Shown in pieces: positions 1-12,279 of a stretch of 64,000 nucleotides of DNA. A program made the position numbers and the translations under genes. The stretch is from NCBI GenBank assembly GCA_036172665.1, contig JAYKNF010000013.1:682001-746000 (forward strand), read 5' to 3'. Each line of letters opens with the position of its first letter. Position 1 is the first letter of the stretch. This DNA is from Prosopocoilus inquinatus. Taxonomy: Eukaryota > Arthropoda > Insecta > Coleoptera > Lucanidae. Below the pieces are notes generated by a model. The model saw only the letters and a list, made by a program, of their open reading frames with translations. It had not been told where the DNA came from and ran no database searches.

Positions 1-1316
1 TTTCCCATATGTTACGAACTTTATGAAAGGCACCGTGCTTACCCAAAACTACAACACATTGACCTTTATCTGCTTTAGAAATGATTAAGTTTGTTTATTT
101 GTTTAAATCTTTTATTTTTATCTTAAGATCTCTTATAACAAGTGTTCATTTCGATTTCCGGTAGCATTGGCGTTGTAAACAAATGATTTTTTTAAACTCA
201 TGTCGTAGCTTAATTTTACTACTAACAGTACTGTCACTAATATCATGCCTTCTGTTAACTGTCCAGTAAGATGTCGTTTTATTTACGTTGTTTATTAGTT
301 TCATTGCAAAAATAATTTCTTTTCAGGACTCATTTACGATGTTATTGACTTTATGTTGCATTACAAAATGATATTTGATGTTTACATTGAAGCAGATTTA
401 TGATTGAAAGTTAATTTTCTTAACGGTTCAAAAGTTACGAGAGTACCGAAACTGCTTGGAAGAGTTTAGAACTGAATTGGCCGCTATATTGTTGACTATA
501 AAATATTTGAAGACAATCTGCATTGATGGGTACAGATGTTTAGACAAACTGGAGGATCTTCCGAAGAACAGTTGACTATGAAAACATACTGCTAAGGTTA
601 TGGAAAGTGCAATACTTGCAGTGGAAAATGTTCCATACATCCCTATTCGCTCATTATCACAATCAATTTGACTGGTTTGAGCTTTCGGTTGGAAGGTGTC
701 ACAAATTATTACCTGAAGATGCAAAGCTCTGTGTTTTCCGCATGACATTGGTGTAAGAATTGCTGCCCGGTGATCTCGGAGAGGGACATTACAACTTCTT
801 ATGTAAAAAATTATTTAATTTGTGAGTGAGTTGTAATTCATATTCTTCTAGATACGTTTTACATTATGATGACATTTTAAAGTTAGATTACGTCCAATTT
901 TAACACAGTGACAAACGTTTTTCGAAACATAAGATTTTCACAAGTATGTTACCGGATTTCCAAATGAACGCTTGTTATTTTTAAGAAATTTTTTTTATGT
1001 AAGTGAATCATTACGTTTATTACTTAAAAGAAAAGAATTAATAATGAGTGATACTTCAGTATGTACAACATTTTTTGACTCATTGTTTAATTTTGAAAAA
1101 AATATTTTCAACAGTAATAATTAGATTTTTAAGTAATTTTGAATTTAGATTAGTTGGAGGGGAAAATTTAAGACCTACAGATTTAATAAATTAAGTTCAG
1201 TTTCTGTAAAAATAATATTAGATAACTTAAGTACATTTGTATGAAGTTCATGAAAATTATAACATTACAGTTTAATATCTTTAATTGTTTGTGCAGTGGG
1301 CTCTTGGTGAAACATT
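1..1316. other. AT-rich non-coding stretch, no gene recognised
   Basis: No protein family is recognisable on either strand. A 106-residue open frame on the minus strand at 428-748 has no family resemblance, and the opposite strand reads briefly as a hydrophilic peptide broken by stops. The first ~30 bases resemble the sequence at about 34885, next to a Tc1-type element end, so the window probably opens inside a dispersed repeat. Confidence 0.4.
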
Positions 1317-1317
1317 A

Positions 1318-2274
1318 TGAATAAATTGTAGTAAAAGAAAACACTTGTATTTAACTGTTTCACGAACACTATCATACGGACACTATCATACCAGCACAAT
1401 CTAATCAAAATTGGAAAATAAAATTGGCAGCCTTCCACAGTTACATACACAGACTATTTAACATACCACTAAATGAACAAAATTTCCAAATAGAAAGACA
1501 AACAATCAAAGCCATTGCAAAAAACAACGGATATAAAGAAAATTTAATAGACAAAATGATTAAAAATAAACAAAAACTGTTACTAAAACAACAATTTTAT
1601 CCAGTAGTAAACAATAATGACCCCAATAAAACTTGGCATTATATAAATTACTTTGCACCCTTCAATAACAAAGTCACCTCAATTCTAAAACAAATAGATC
1701 TCAAAATAGTCAGTGTGAATAAAGGCAATCTCGGTACTATGCTTGTCAATAACAAACAAAAGACTACAAAGTTAGAAAAAACAGGTGTCTATCAAATAAA
1801 TTGTGCAGATTGTGAAGCCACCAATATCGGACAAAGTGGTAGAAAATTAAAAACTAGATTAGATGAGCATAAAAAAGCAATCAAGCATAACATCAAGAAC
1901 ACCGGATTTGCAGAACATTGCATTGATAACAACCACTTCTTCGATATGGATGACTGTAAACTATTACACCATGTACATAAAAGCAAAAAATTAAATTTAC
2001 TCGAAACTTTAGAAATATAACGGGCCATTTACAATAACAAACAAGTAACCAACAATCACATTGAATTTCCGAATACACCAATTATTGATCAATACCTGGA
2101 ACTAAGGATGGACCTGGACTGCAATATAACGCCCCAGCAGTAAAACTTTATTTAGTATTAATCTTATACTCTTTGAGAATGGTAAAAGTGTATTACCGAA
2201 ACATATGTCAGAGTTACTGAAATAAATTCGTAAAACAGTTAAATACAAGTGTTTCCTTTTACTACAATTTATTA
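1318..2274 (+). mobile_element. Penelope-like element, 3' fragment with inverted flanking repeats
   Basis: A ~950-bp insertion is bounded by inverted repeats of about 45 bp (1321-1365 and 2228-2272, nearly identical after reverse complementing). Penelope-like retroelements often carry such terminal repeats in direct or inverted order. The interior encodes the C-terminal linker and GIY-YIG endonuclease only. The reverse transcriptase is absent, so the copy is severely 5'-truncated and cannot move by itself. Confidence 0.7.
1424..2149 (+). pseudogene. Penelope-like GIY-YIG endonuclease remnant
   Basis: The open frame 1424-2020 (198 residues) ends with a GIY-YIG-type endonuclease module. A Gly-Val-Tyr stands for GIY, a Cys-x-x-Cys pair follows within six residues, Asn-Ile-Gly stands for YIG, and an Arg-rich helix with an Asp-Glu-His comes next. 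This arrangement characterises the EN domain C-terminal to the reverse transcriptase in Penelope-like elements, where it nicks the target. A TAA at 2018-2020 interrupts the frame, which then runs on to about 2140 with an Asn-Thr-Pro tail typical of the family. The N-terminal reverse transcriptase is missing. The fragment sits wholly between the two inverted flanking repeats, which supports a single retroelement insertion. Confidence 0.75.
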
Positions 2275-2910
2275 CAGTTTAAATTATGATATTTAGAAAA
2301 ATTATTAATGATGATCCGTCACGTTCATAATAATAGTTATTAAAAATTTTGTGTAGTAATAATAATGAACTTAAATTTGATATTTTAACAGGTTTAGAAA
2401 ACGTTGACCTTTAATAAATGTGTTCTTGTGAATTACTGTCACTTTCTGATGTATTTTGAAAACTGCAATCATTATTCTGTTCAAAATGACTATATGATCC
2501 ACATTCATCAAAGTCCAGCGATAAATTTAAACAATTATTAAAAATATCTGATGAATTAGAACGTAGGAATTCAGATTTTTGTTTAATATTTCATGCACTA
2601 CTGAATCACTACGAGAATTTAAATAGCAAGCTGATGTTTACTGCTTTCTAAACATAATGAATAAAGAATGTTGATTTTGTTTGTTACACGAAAAATGTCA
2701 ATACATTTTTTCTTAAAACCGAATATTGAGTTTTCTATGACCAAAAGCCTTAGTATATAATTCCAAGATAGAATAACTTAGTCTTCTAGAAGCAAGTTCT
2801 GTAAACTGGTTTTCAATTTAGAAGTTGCCATTTAAGGGTCCATAATCACTGAGTAAACCTGGATAGCTTGAATAATCTTCTAAATTATCAGTTCCCAAAA
2901 ACTTTTCATA
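2275..2910. other. No gene recognised
   Basis: AT-rich sequence with stops in all frames; no repeat or conserved domain recognised. Confidence 0.4.
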
Positions 2911-3081
2911 TGCCGGGTGTTCCACGCCATGTGCTCACCCTTCTAGGATCTTTATTTATTAATCGATTAACCTGAATTTTGGGAGACAATAAATTAAACA
3001 AAAAATGGAATTTTTCGACACAGAACTAACGGTTTCGCCGGAAGTGATATCAACTTCTTATTTTAAGTGGAACACCCTATA
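2911..3081. repeat. Short inverted-repeat element with GGGTGTTCCAC ends
   Basis: About 13 bp at 2913-2925 is matched in inverted orientation at 3067-3078, bounding ~170 bp. Related GTTCCATTTAAA-like motifs occur at 5752, 6010, 9715, 63225 and 63545. A MITE-like family of short elements is likely, but I see no clear target duplication. Confidence 0.35.
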
Positions 3082-3169
3082 TATTTTTATATATTTGAAA
3101 TGTAAGGATCATTACGAGTCCGAATACGTATCAACTGATAATTTTGGTTTCCATTACAACGAATCATGT

Positions 3170-3553
3170 TGTCATGATGTCAATTTTGTGCAAATCGTTT
3201 TTGATTGCAGTGAGAACCTCGAACAGCCTCTGGACAGCTGTTTCAGCCCTGCTTGGGGCTTCTTCAGCAGAAACGTATCTCGACATTCCCACTGCAGACC
3301 AAAAACGACTTGCCCAATTTATTCTGCTGAAGAAGCCCCAAGCAGGGCTGAAACAGCTGTCCAGAGGCTGCTCGAGGTTCTCACTGCAATCAAAAACGAT
3401 TTGCACAAAATTTTTCTAAAATCTTTCATTATGCTTTGACAGCAAGCATGGCCGCCTTGCATGGGGGACTCATTAGGAGCAAATCCCGCTTCAATTTGTC
3501 TATCCTACTGCAATGTTAGGTCAAAAAGCGATAGTAAGATGTCGCTATTTTAT
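3170..3553 (-). repeat. Palindromic SINE-like repeat, copy A
   Basis: A left arm (3182-3275) and right arm (3324-3411) are near-perfect inverted repeats of ~88 bp around a ~50-bp core, followed by a ~135-bp unique arm ending in a GATGTCGCTATTTTAT-type terminus. The same modules recur at 11302-11879, 24335-24918 and 27085-27607, with fragments at 34029 and 57702. The arms happen to stay open in several frames on both strands. I do not regard these frames as genes. Confidence 0.75.
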
Positions 3554-4314
3554 ATGTTGATGAATGTATCGTCTTTCGAAAGGAAATGTAAGTGAAAATT
3601 TTCGACCACTGAATCAAATGGAATTAGTGAAGCCTTTGGAAGAACTATGTGACATTTTGGATGTGGAATATGTATATTAGAAATCTTAATTCAATCAATG
3701 TCCGGACATTTGCATTCAATAATTCAATCGAAAGGCTGCATGACTGTTATTTTGTTTCATTTTATTTCGCATGGCAATAATTCTAAGTAAAATAAAAACT
3801 AACTATTACACTAGTATGATTTATTTGTATGAGGTATTGGTTCGTTATAATTTTTAATTATAAACGGACTGATTAATCATTTTACTTAATGTGAAGGTTG
3901 AAATTACCATAGTTACCGAAATTTAGAAGTAAGGTTTGAACTAACGAAAGTTTACTGTCCCGCTTTCTGTTTCCGCAACTGTACATATATATTGATTTTG
4001 TTGTCAATAATCAAATTTTAGTAATTCATAGATGAGTTTAAGGAACATTAGATCAATTACAGAAATGAAATTAAATGTGCAAGCTAAAAGTTGCGATTTC
4101 ATAAACTAAATGTGAAAGTAACAGAAGAAGACTTTTTACCAAAGATTGAAGAACACAAGAACTTTGTATACGGGCAGAATGGCCATTATAATATTAACTC
4201 TGATAGTTGCGATAGCGACAACAATTCTGATTTGGCTAATGAAACAACAAAAAACACCAATTTTGAGCTGGACATTGATATTGAAATTAGTGATGCGCTG
4301 ACTCGGTTATTTTA
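3554..4314. other. No gene recognised
   Basis: AT-rich. A 74-residue open frame at 4091-4315 is acidic and Asn/Asp-rich but matches no family I know; it may be a relic exon or chance. Confidence 0.35.
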
Positions 4315-4490
4315 AGAATCGAGTAGACTTGTACTCGTTAAAAAAAGAATCGAGTACCGTACTCGAGTCCCGTAATCGAATCCAGTACTCGGAGTTCAGT
4401 ACTCGAGTCTAATACTCGAGTCGAGTCCTCGAGTCCAATACTCGAGTTCAATACTCGAATTTGGAATTCTAATAGTTTTCGAGTCGAGTA
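4315..4490. repeat. Degenerate TACTCGAGTC tandem/palindromic repeat tract
   Basis: About ten imperfect copies of a ~10-bp palindromic motif centred on CTCGAG lie in ~170 bp, spaced roughly 10-20 bp. The tract resembles a decayed microsatellite built on a self-complementary unit. Confidence 0.6.
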
Positions 4491-4568
4491 AGGGTTTTGT
4501 AACACATTTAGAATAAAGGTAACACCGCACATTGTACGCAAGAATAAGTCTTGCCTGCTATAAGTATA

Positions 4569-5351
4569 CTGTGATCGCCAAAAAGTCGGCATCAAATGGG
4601 AAAAATTTTTACTTTTGATTTTTCGAAAAAACTAATAATAATTAATCATTTCCGCTTCTCTGAAAACCTATTTAGCCCCTATCAGATATACTGATTCTTA
4701 CGTAGTTAGAAAATAGGGTTTTTCTAAATGGTCAAAATCATAAAATTATTATTTCTCAGTAACTAATCAAAATTTCAATGAAATTTCTTTAATTAGGTTA
4801 GTTTCAGCTTATTGGATAATATCAAGGCCAGAAAATAATTTGCTTTTCTTTAAATTCCGTTCAAATTGAATTTTTCAATACTAAACGATTTAAATGTATT
4901 TAATCGTCAAAACGTTCTCGTATCCTAGAGAGATAATAGAAGAAAGTTTCTCTTTGAAAATATAAAAATGCATTTAATAGTCGCTGCAAATTACCACATA
5001 CTTTAAATATTTAATTGCAAGCAATAAAAACGCCTACAAGTCGACAGTATTGTGCTCGATGCAGCAACATGAAATAACTCCCTTCCAAATACTGCGGGCG
5101 GAGCTAGTACAGTCCGAGTATTAAATTTTCGTACTGGGCGCGGAACAAGTGGCCCGATTTTTTTTTCCTTGGTAATAACAATTTTACGATTTTGATCACT
5201 TCGAAAAACTCTATTTTCTAAGTAAAATTCACTAGGTATATCTGATTGGGGCTAAATAAGTTTTCAGACAAACAAAAATTATTGTCGTAAAGTTTTTTCA
5301 AAAAATTAAAAATATTTTTCCCCTTTGATGCCGACTTTCTGGGGATTACTG
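4569..5351. mobile_element. Tc1/mariner-type non-autonomous element, ~180-bp inverted ends
   Basis: Inverted repeats of ~180 bp (4569-4755 and about 5172-5351) start CTGTGATCGCC and CAGTAATCCCC, continue into a shared AAAGTCGGCATCAAA block, and are flanked by TA. Such CAGT-like ends and TA duplication are characteristic of the IS630-Tc1-mariner superfamily. There is no transposase. The end sequence resembles the partial end at 34905-34922. Confidence 0.7.
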
Positions 5352-5353
5352 TA

Positions 5354-7294
5354 CATGTATTTTAACTCGTTGTCAATTTCTACTAATATTTCTTTACTAT
5401 CTTTGATGTGTACTCTAGGATTCTTAGAAATTCATTTTTCCATATATAAAGTCAATTTCTTTTACAAGTAATTCAATGGTCGGCTTTTAAATTATTTTTG
5501 TTAAAATAAATCCTATCGTGAGGGTATTCAAATTAAAGATCTTTGAATCAAATGATCGAAAAATCGACTTCGAATGATCAAATTCAGGTAGGAAAGTGGC
5601 AATATTGGGTGTTAGTTAAAAAAACCGACCATTGAAATACTTGTAAAACTAAATTTTTAGTGACGAAATTGTTAAAAATAAAGATATACAACCTTATATC
5701 GGCAGAAAGCTACATTTAAGTGCTACCCATTTCTGAAATAAAAAGTAGGCCGTTCCATTTAAAAAAATATGAGATATCGAATGTTTCGTAAGTATCGATC
5801 GCCCGGTGCAATCCAAAAAGATATAATAATTTTGTTCACATTTTCATAAAGCCCAAAGTCCTAAATCGTGTTAGATTTTCGTTCGCCTGTGTTATCTCCG
5901 TAATCTCTTCATATTCTAACTGACTGAGATTTTGAAGAATTTTTCTTTGAAAAAAAATTATTTTACGAAAGCTCACTGCGGCGCATCCAAATATCTAAAA
6001 ATGTATAAGGTGTTCCATTAAAAAAAAAATTAATTCCCGCGAACCGCCATTTTGTTATCACCCTGTATAGTTCAAAATAATTTTGCAATATGCCGAATAT
6101 TGTCTAGTATAAAATTCTTTATCGATTTTTTTCCCATAGGCCTCACAAAAGAAATACGCATCGTTGGATCACACTATACAACACATAGGATTAAGAACGA
6201 ATACACGAGTATGTCTTGAAAATACATATGGAGTGACTGTTCCTCTTTCGACAATTGAATGTTACTTGTTAACACTTAACAAATAAGGGAATAAATTAAA
6301 TAAATAGATTAAATAAACTAAATCATGAGGAAACTGTATTATTAAGTTTTTTTGTCATATTTTAGCTTTATTTGAAAAAAGTATCAATTATTATACATCA
6401 CTGAAATCACCAGAAAAAAAAATGCTAACGAATAAAATAATAAAAAGATAAGGACATGAACTAAAAATATGAAATTACGAATTAAATAAAATTTTTATGT
6501 AAGAATCTTTATTATTTGTTTCAAATTAATATCGACTATTAAGTGTGATATACCATTACAATCAGGAGAAGAAATGCTATCGAATAGAATAATAAAAAGA
6601 TATATGTTGCATTTAAGAAATGGAAACTGAAGATGGTTTAAAACGTTTGACTTGAATTTTGTTACACCGAAGCAGAATCAAAACGTGCCAGTAGAAAATT
6701 AAATCAAAATTTCAAAATTATTTATAATAATTTTCATTAATGTCTCAAGAAATAAGAAAAACATTCTGTCAATGGATGTGAATTAGGCATTCATTCGTGC
6801 AACTTTTCTTTCCGTTCAGTGCACAGTCAATTTGAAGCAGCCGGTATAGTGACGTCAGGATTTTTATAAGTTTTGAAACTTTTCTTTTCGATTTTACAAT
6901 ACGGCAGTTATATTCCACTGCTAACATTTTTTCACATTTGCAAACGTATTTACTTCTTTAGAGTTGCAATACATAAACAGGTTACAGGAATTTTGAAAAC
7001 TTTCGCCAATCTTTCCCATGTTCCCACTGTTGACTGCGAGAGCAAAAGTAACTCTCCAGCAGGTAATTCTCCGTTACGTTCGTAAAGTCGCTTACGCCAT
7101 TTCCCTTGATTTTACGAACGCACAGGGGAGTAATGGTATTACCCAAGAGGACTTTATGCACAGAGAACAATAATTCTTTACACTTAATAAATATGCTTTA
7201 ATTTAAAGAGTCTACATCTTTCAATAGTAGCAAAGATATATTTCTTTAGAGATAATAAATTATTTTCGCGTGTCTTTTTAACACAAATACAATA
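5354..7294. other. No gene recognised
   Basis: AT-rich intergenic sequence with short GTTCCATTAAAA-type motifs (about 5752 and 6010) that recur elsewhere in the window. No open frame resembles a known protein. Confidence 0.4.
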
Positions 7295-7296
7295 TA

Positions 7297-8417
7297 CAGG
7301 GTGTAATCAAATTAGTTTCACATATTAATACCGTAAGTTCCTCATCATGTAAGAGAATTAATGCTGCAACTACCAAAAGTCTAGCTCAAAAATAAAAAGA
7401 TTACCTAGTGGAGGAATATTGACGCTTTTGTTTGAGAACTTTTGGTCGGCCGTGCACAAAGACGTTATAAAACAAAATTCCAGCAAAATTCAAGGTCAAT
7501 TGCTTGATCGCATTTTAAAAGCTTTATGGGAACACAATAAAATAGAATCACCGACCCATTAAAGACGACAGTTCAAATCGACAACCTCTGGGTCGTAGCC
7601 CGTGTGTGCAATATTATTAAAGAAGAACAATTTAAATCTGCTTGCATTGATCAGAATTAAATATGTTTCATTAGATAATCGACAATAATTAGATCTTGAT
7701 ATCCTGGTCTTTGTAAACCAATAGTATACATGATTTACAGTGCTAATTTCGCTTATTAAAATGAGTTAAAAAAATATTAGTCGCTTTGATTGATTGTCGC
7801 TTTGTTAATTATTTCCACCAACGAATACGTTTCTTCGTAGTTCGAGTTCGATGACGCTTTATTGGTTTGGTTCCACAAAATAATAAAAGCGATAACTGCG
7901 TTCAATAATGATTTTCCGAAATGCAGAAAGAAGACATTCTTAAACGTTTTGCGCAATAAAGAAATAACAATGCAGTTTATTGACGACCAGCAAATAAAGT
8001 ACACGATAATACGTATGAATTAGTGAAATAATTTTAGAAAATGGAATTTCTAATTTTTATTTATTTTTACATTTTTGTGAGCAGAAAACTATTAACAATT
8101 ACGTGAAAATTGATTAATTTAATAAGCAACGCGATGGATATTTATAATTCTATTCCGTTATGGAATTACATAAGCGATGATTTTACCCAGTGCCCTTCAG
8201 TTCGATGACGCTTTATTGTTTTACGACGTTTTATGATGCGCTTGTAGAAACTGATACACGGCCAGTCAGAGGTTTTCAAACAAAAAGTTTCCGGGCTCTG
8301 GGGGGGTTTTAATTTCTTTAATTTTTCACCAATAAAATTCATATTTGCAGAAATCACTTTCTTAAGTGATAAAGAACTTACAGTTTTAATATGTGAAACT
8401 TATTTGATTACAGGCTG
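7297..8417. mobile_element. TA-flanked non-autonomous element with CAGGGTGTAATC ends
   Basis: About 60 bp at 7297-7356 is matched in inverted orientation at about 8358-8417, starting CAGGGTGTAATC and CAGCCTGTAATC, flanked by TA (7295-7296, 8418-8419). The form and target site are Tc1/mariner-like. The 1.1-kb interior has no recognisable transposase. It contains a 19-bp direct repeat at about 7845 and 8199. Confidence 0.65.
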
Positions 8418-8419
8418 TA

Positions 8420-10904
8420 TTTGAATGAAATAACATTTATTTAACTGAATTACAAATTTATTTCACTGAACAAAAAATGTGAAAGATACAAATTTCTTCA
8501 ATGTAAAGATTCCTATTTCTCAGTGTAAACACAGCCTGACCATTGATTTAAAAGTGGAGATAGTGGAAATACAAAAATATGCTTGCTTACCTAAACTAGA
8601 AGGAAAGTGTAGAACGCAACCCAAAAGAGGTATGGGTTTTAATTCTGGAATATGCTTCATATACATATAAAAGGTAAAATACCTAACATACCAAAGTATC
8701 ATCACAAACAACAACAGAAAGCAAAAAGCTAAAAGGTTCTGCAACCACATTAACAACATTCTTTGTGTAAGTATCGCAAAGAACATGCTTGCCATTCGAT
8801 TTTTACGCATTTTTGAGGAATAGTTATCTTATCTGGCAAAAAAAATTATTATTGTATTAAGCAATCATCTAATAAAATAGATTCGGAAATTGCAAACCAT
8901 ACATAAAACAAGAAGTAATTACGAAATTGTTAACGCAATTTAAAAAAAAAACTGCCGACTTGTACTTTGTTACTTTTTATTTGATACTCGACTAGTTACG
9001 GGTCAATAATAAAACTATACAATTTAGAAAAAAATGCTGCCGAAAATAGGCACTAGGCAGTAAGTAAAATGTTAATGAAAGAAATATAAAATAAATTAAA
9101 TGCTATCAAACATATTGAGACTAAAATTTTCACTAATTCGTGTTCTTTATTTCAAATGCTAACATTTCAACAAGTTTAAACAATATTTTTTCACTATTTT
9201 TATTCACTTTAAAGAACTAATAAAAATCCGCTATTACATTTTTCGTGTCTTCTCTTGTATTCAACTATACTATAATAGACGCTCAATTTGTGATTAAATT
9301 TTCAGTAGTTGACCGCCAGCCTGAAACTTTTAATAATACAAAGTTAAAATTCTCACTCTTGAAATAGAATATTTATTCCAATACACCTGCTTTTTATGCG
9401 TTGTGCATGTATTTTCATTCTATAACAAGTACTAGAATATTATTCCATAGCTCTGCTCAACGAAACACATACAGGTGTCCCAGAGCTCCGCAAAAGTTCC
9501 AACTTTTTTGCTATTCCAGGTATCGACTCGATTTTTTTTATTTAATAGCGCTTCCATTGCACATTTTAAAAATATTTTCCTTTGCATACAAGGTGTCCAA
9601 GTATTATAATTGAAATTAATCTCCGTCCACAATAGTTTTATATCCGTATTTACAATTTTAGTTTAGTCCAAGTATTAAAAAAATATCAAAATTACGTTTT
9701 CTTTTTTTTTTTAAATTGGAACGCCCCAGTTTGATTTCATTTTTGAATTCTACTCTAAATTCTGCATTAAATTTATTTAAGTCATTTTTACGTATCAATC
9801 ATAATTTTTGATGTGAGCCCAATTGTTTCTTGAAAATTCATTTTTCAGATGTAAATATTTAACAAACAACTGAAAGTTTCTAGTAGACTGCAGTAGCGGC
9901 TGGTGATGATTTGCAGCGACTGGGCAACATGTGCAAAAAGAGGGGGCTCTTCCGAGTGAATTCTCTTTAATGTGGATTAGGACATTTTAGTATTTTTACT
10001 ATTTTCAGATAATAAAAGGTATTGAAAGACAAGAAAATATTTTTTCTTTCTTTTTTATTCGTAACAGAATAGGTAACAAAAATAAAAATCATATTAATAA
10101 CAGAAATAAATTCTCAAATAATAAATAAATTCTGCAGAATACGCTGTGTCCACGGATTGGGTTGACAATGGGAAAAAGTTTTTTATTTTTGAGTTTTTGA
10201 AAAAAGTCATTATAAAAGTTTTTGCTTGTACTAAACCCCCCAAAATTTTTTTAAAACATAGTAAATTCCACAGCCGAAAAAAATGGAAGGTTCTGTTTTG
10301 ACTTTCTGCAAAATATGCAATTTTTCTCAGTACAATTACGTCAGCTGATATTGCTTGTTTCATGATTTAAAATGTATCTTCTGTTAGAAACATGATAATT
10401 AAGGTAATTTAAACAACAACATAAATTTATTGATAAAAGAGGACGTATGGACTCTACAATAGTTGATTCAGAACTACCGTGCCTTTAATTGAATTCCTCA
10501 TTAAAGTGGGCTATGATTTCATTGTTTTTTTCTCCTAAGATTTTAAGATCGCCAACTGCGAAAACCCAATACACTACACCAATTCAAAACAACATTGTGT
10601 AAGTGCCAAGAGTAGTATCAAGTATCTTTCAACTTCTACGGTATTGTTACTGAATGAATTATTATTAGGTTCTATCCCAACATTCGATAAACTTGAAGAA
10701 TTTACAACTTCGACATCTGGTATAATTGTAGGTCCTTCAATACAATTATCGTAAGTTATTTCTGGCGTAAAATTACATTGTTTGGACGAATCTTTACGTA
10801 AGTAAACCTAACAAAAATAGACTTTAAAGCTTTTACAGTAGTGTTGGCAGTCTCGTCTTTCAAACTGACATCAATATATTTTAAAAAATAATCTGCAACC
10901 AATA
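8420..10904. other. No gene recognised
   Basis: AT-rich. A stretch starting near 9893 (CAGTAGCGGCTGGTGA) resembles a hAT-type terminal repeat, but I found no partner end. Open frames here (for example 8520-8810 and 10094-10363 on the minus strand) match nothing known. Confidence 0.35.
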
Positions 10905-10906
10905 TA

Positions 10907-12099
10907 CTGGGTGTCTCATAACCTACGGAGGATATTAAGAGGGTTGATAGGGGAGATCAAATTAAAGACTTTTTCTTAATAAATTTTTGGTAAAAACGCA
11001 ATAACTAAAAAGTTACAAGGGTTTAAAGCGAAATTAATTAACAAGCAAAAGTTACTCTCTGTAGTAATATTTTACGTTTTAAATTCAAATTTGACGCATT
11101 TATGAGTTAATTGAAGACTGCTTTACAATAAACAACTATTTTAAAAAATGTAGTCATGTTAAAGTTACGGCTATTTCATTTTTTCTTCTAGTGCCCAAAA
11201 ACGGGTTTTCATGTCGTTGTGCACCGCCTCCTAATTAAAAACACAACTAGGAAACAGATTAACATAGACATTTTATGAATGGTGGTTTTGATAAATTTAG
11301 AAAATTTTTTTTTTTTGTGCAAATCGTTTTTGATTGCAGTGAGAACCTCGAGCAGCCTCTGGCCAGCTGTTTCAGCCCTGCTTGGGGCTTCTTCAGCAGA
11401 AACGTAGCTCGACATTCCCACTGCAGACCAAAAACGACTTGCCCAATTTATTCTGCTGAAGAAGCCCCAAGCAGGGCTGAAACAGCTGTCCAGAGGCTGC
11501 TCGAGGTTCTCACTGCAATCAAAAACGATTTGCACAAAATTGACAACATGACAACAAGAAAAAACTAAATAACAAATAAAAGTTTTTTTTTTCGTTTTAA
11601 TGGGGCAAGTCGTTTTTGGTCTGCAGTGGGAATGTCGAGCTACGTTTCTGCTGAAGAAGCCCCAAGCAGGGCTGAAACAGCTGTCCAGAGGCTGCTCGAG
11701 GTTCTCACTGCAATCAAAAACGATTTGCACAAAATTTTTCTAAAATCTTTCATTATGCTTTGACAGCAAGCATGGCCGCCTTGCATGGGGGACTCATTAG
11801 GAGCAAATCCCGCTTCAATTTGTCTATCCTACTGCAATGTTAGGTCAAAAAGCGATAGTAAGATGTCGCTATTTTGTATGATAAATTTAGAGTTTAGTTA
11901 ACAATAAAGTTGCTTTTTGTGAAATAATTTTGATTAATTAAGAAGCTCTAGGTGTAAATTAAAGAAGAAATTAAGAAAGTTAAATTGCTGTAACTTTCTT
12001 ATTATTGGGTTTTGGTCAAAAGCGAATTGAGAAAAAAGCTTTACTTTGATGTTCTACAGCTGCCCTTTCAATCTCCTCCGTACGTTGTGAGACACCCAG
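10907..12099. mobile_element. TA-flanked inverted-repeat element hosting a nested repeat
   Basis: Ends of ~75 bp are inverted copies starting CTGGGTGTCTCA and including a shared TACGGAGGA block, flanked by TA at 10905-10906 and 12100-12101. The superfamily is probably Tc1/mariner-like. Without the nested SINE-like insertion at 11302-11879 the element would be ~600 bp. It has no coding capacity of its own. Confidence 0.75.
11302..11879 (-). repeat. Palindromic SINE-like repeat, copy B, nested, with 12-bp target duplication
   Basis: Flanked by a perfect 12-bp direct repeat GATAAATTTAGA (11290-11301 and 11880-11891). Read on the minus strand it begins at the AAAATAGCGACATC end and finishes with an A-tract of ~13 after TTTGCAC. 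That is the layout expected of a retroposed, polyadenylated element. It holds three copies of the ~88-bp arm and two copies of the core. Confidence 0.75.
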
Positions 12100-12101
12100 T
12101 A

Positions 12102-12279
12102 TACTGTGGCTTGCAAAAAAAACGCGTATACCTGTTTTTCGTTGTATTAAGTTGGTCTTGAGATTGAATTTGTCAGTGTCAAACAATTAAAATTCAGACT
12201 GACAGAAAACGAGTAACTTAGAAGACGAATAGTGATTCACAGCAGTAACGAATGATTATAGCTTAAATAATACTATGAA
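12102..12279. other. Short non-coding spacer
   Basis: AT-rich sequence before the mariner relic. It may include degraded 5' parts of that element, but no inverted end was identified. Confidence 0.3.

Noticed and set aside
428..748. 106-residue minus-strand frame
   Set aside because: No domain, no signal or splice context; composition like random AT-rich DNA.
3005..3439. 144-residue plus-strand frame and overlapping frames on both strands
   Set aside because: They are read-throughs of the palindromic repeat; the same peptides recur at every copy on both strands.
9893..9960. hAT terminus CAGTAGCGGCTGGTGA
   Set aside because: No inverted partner or 8-bp duplication could be located.
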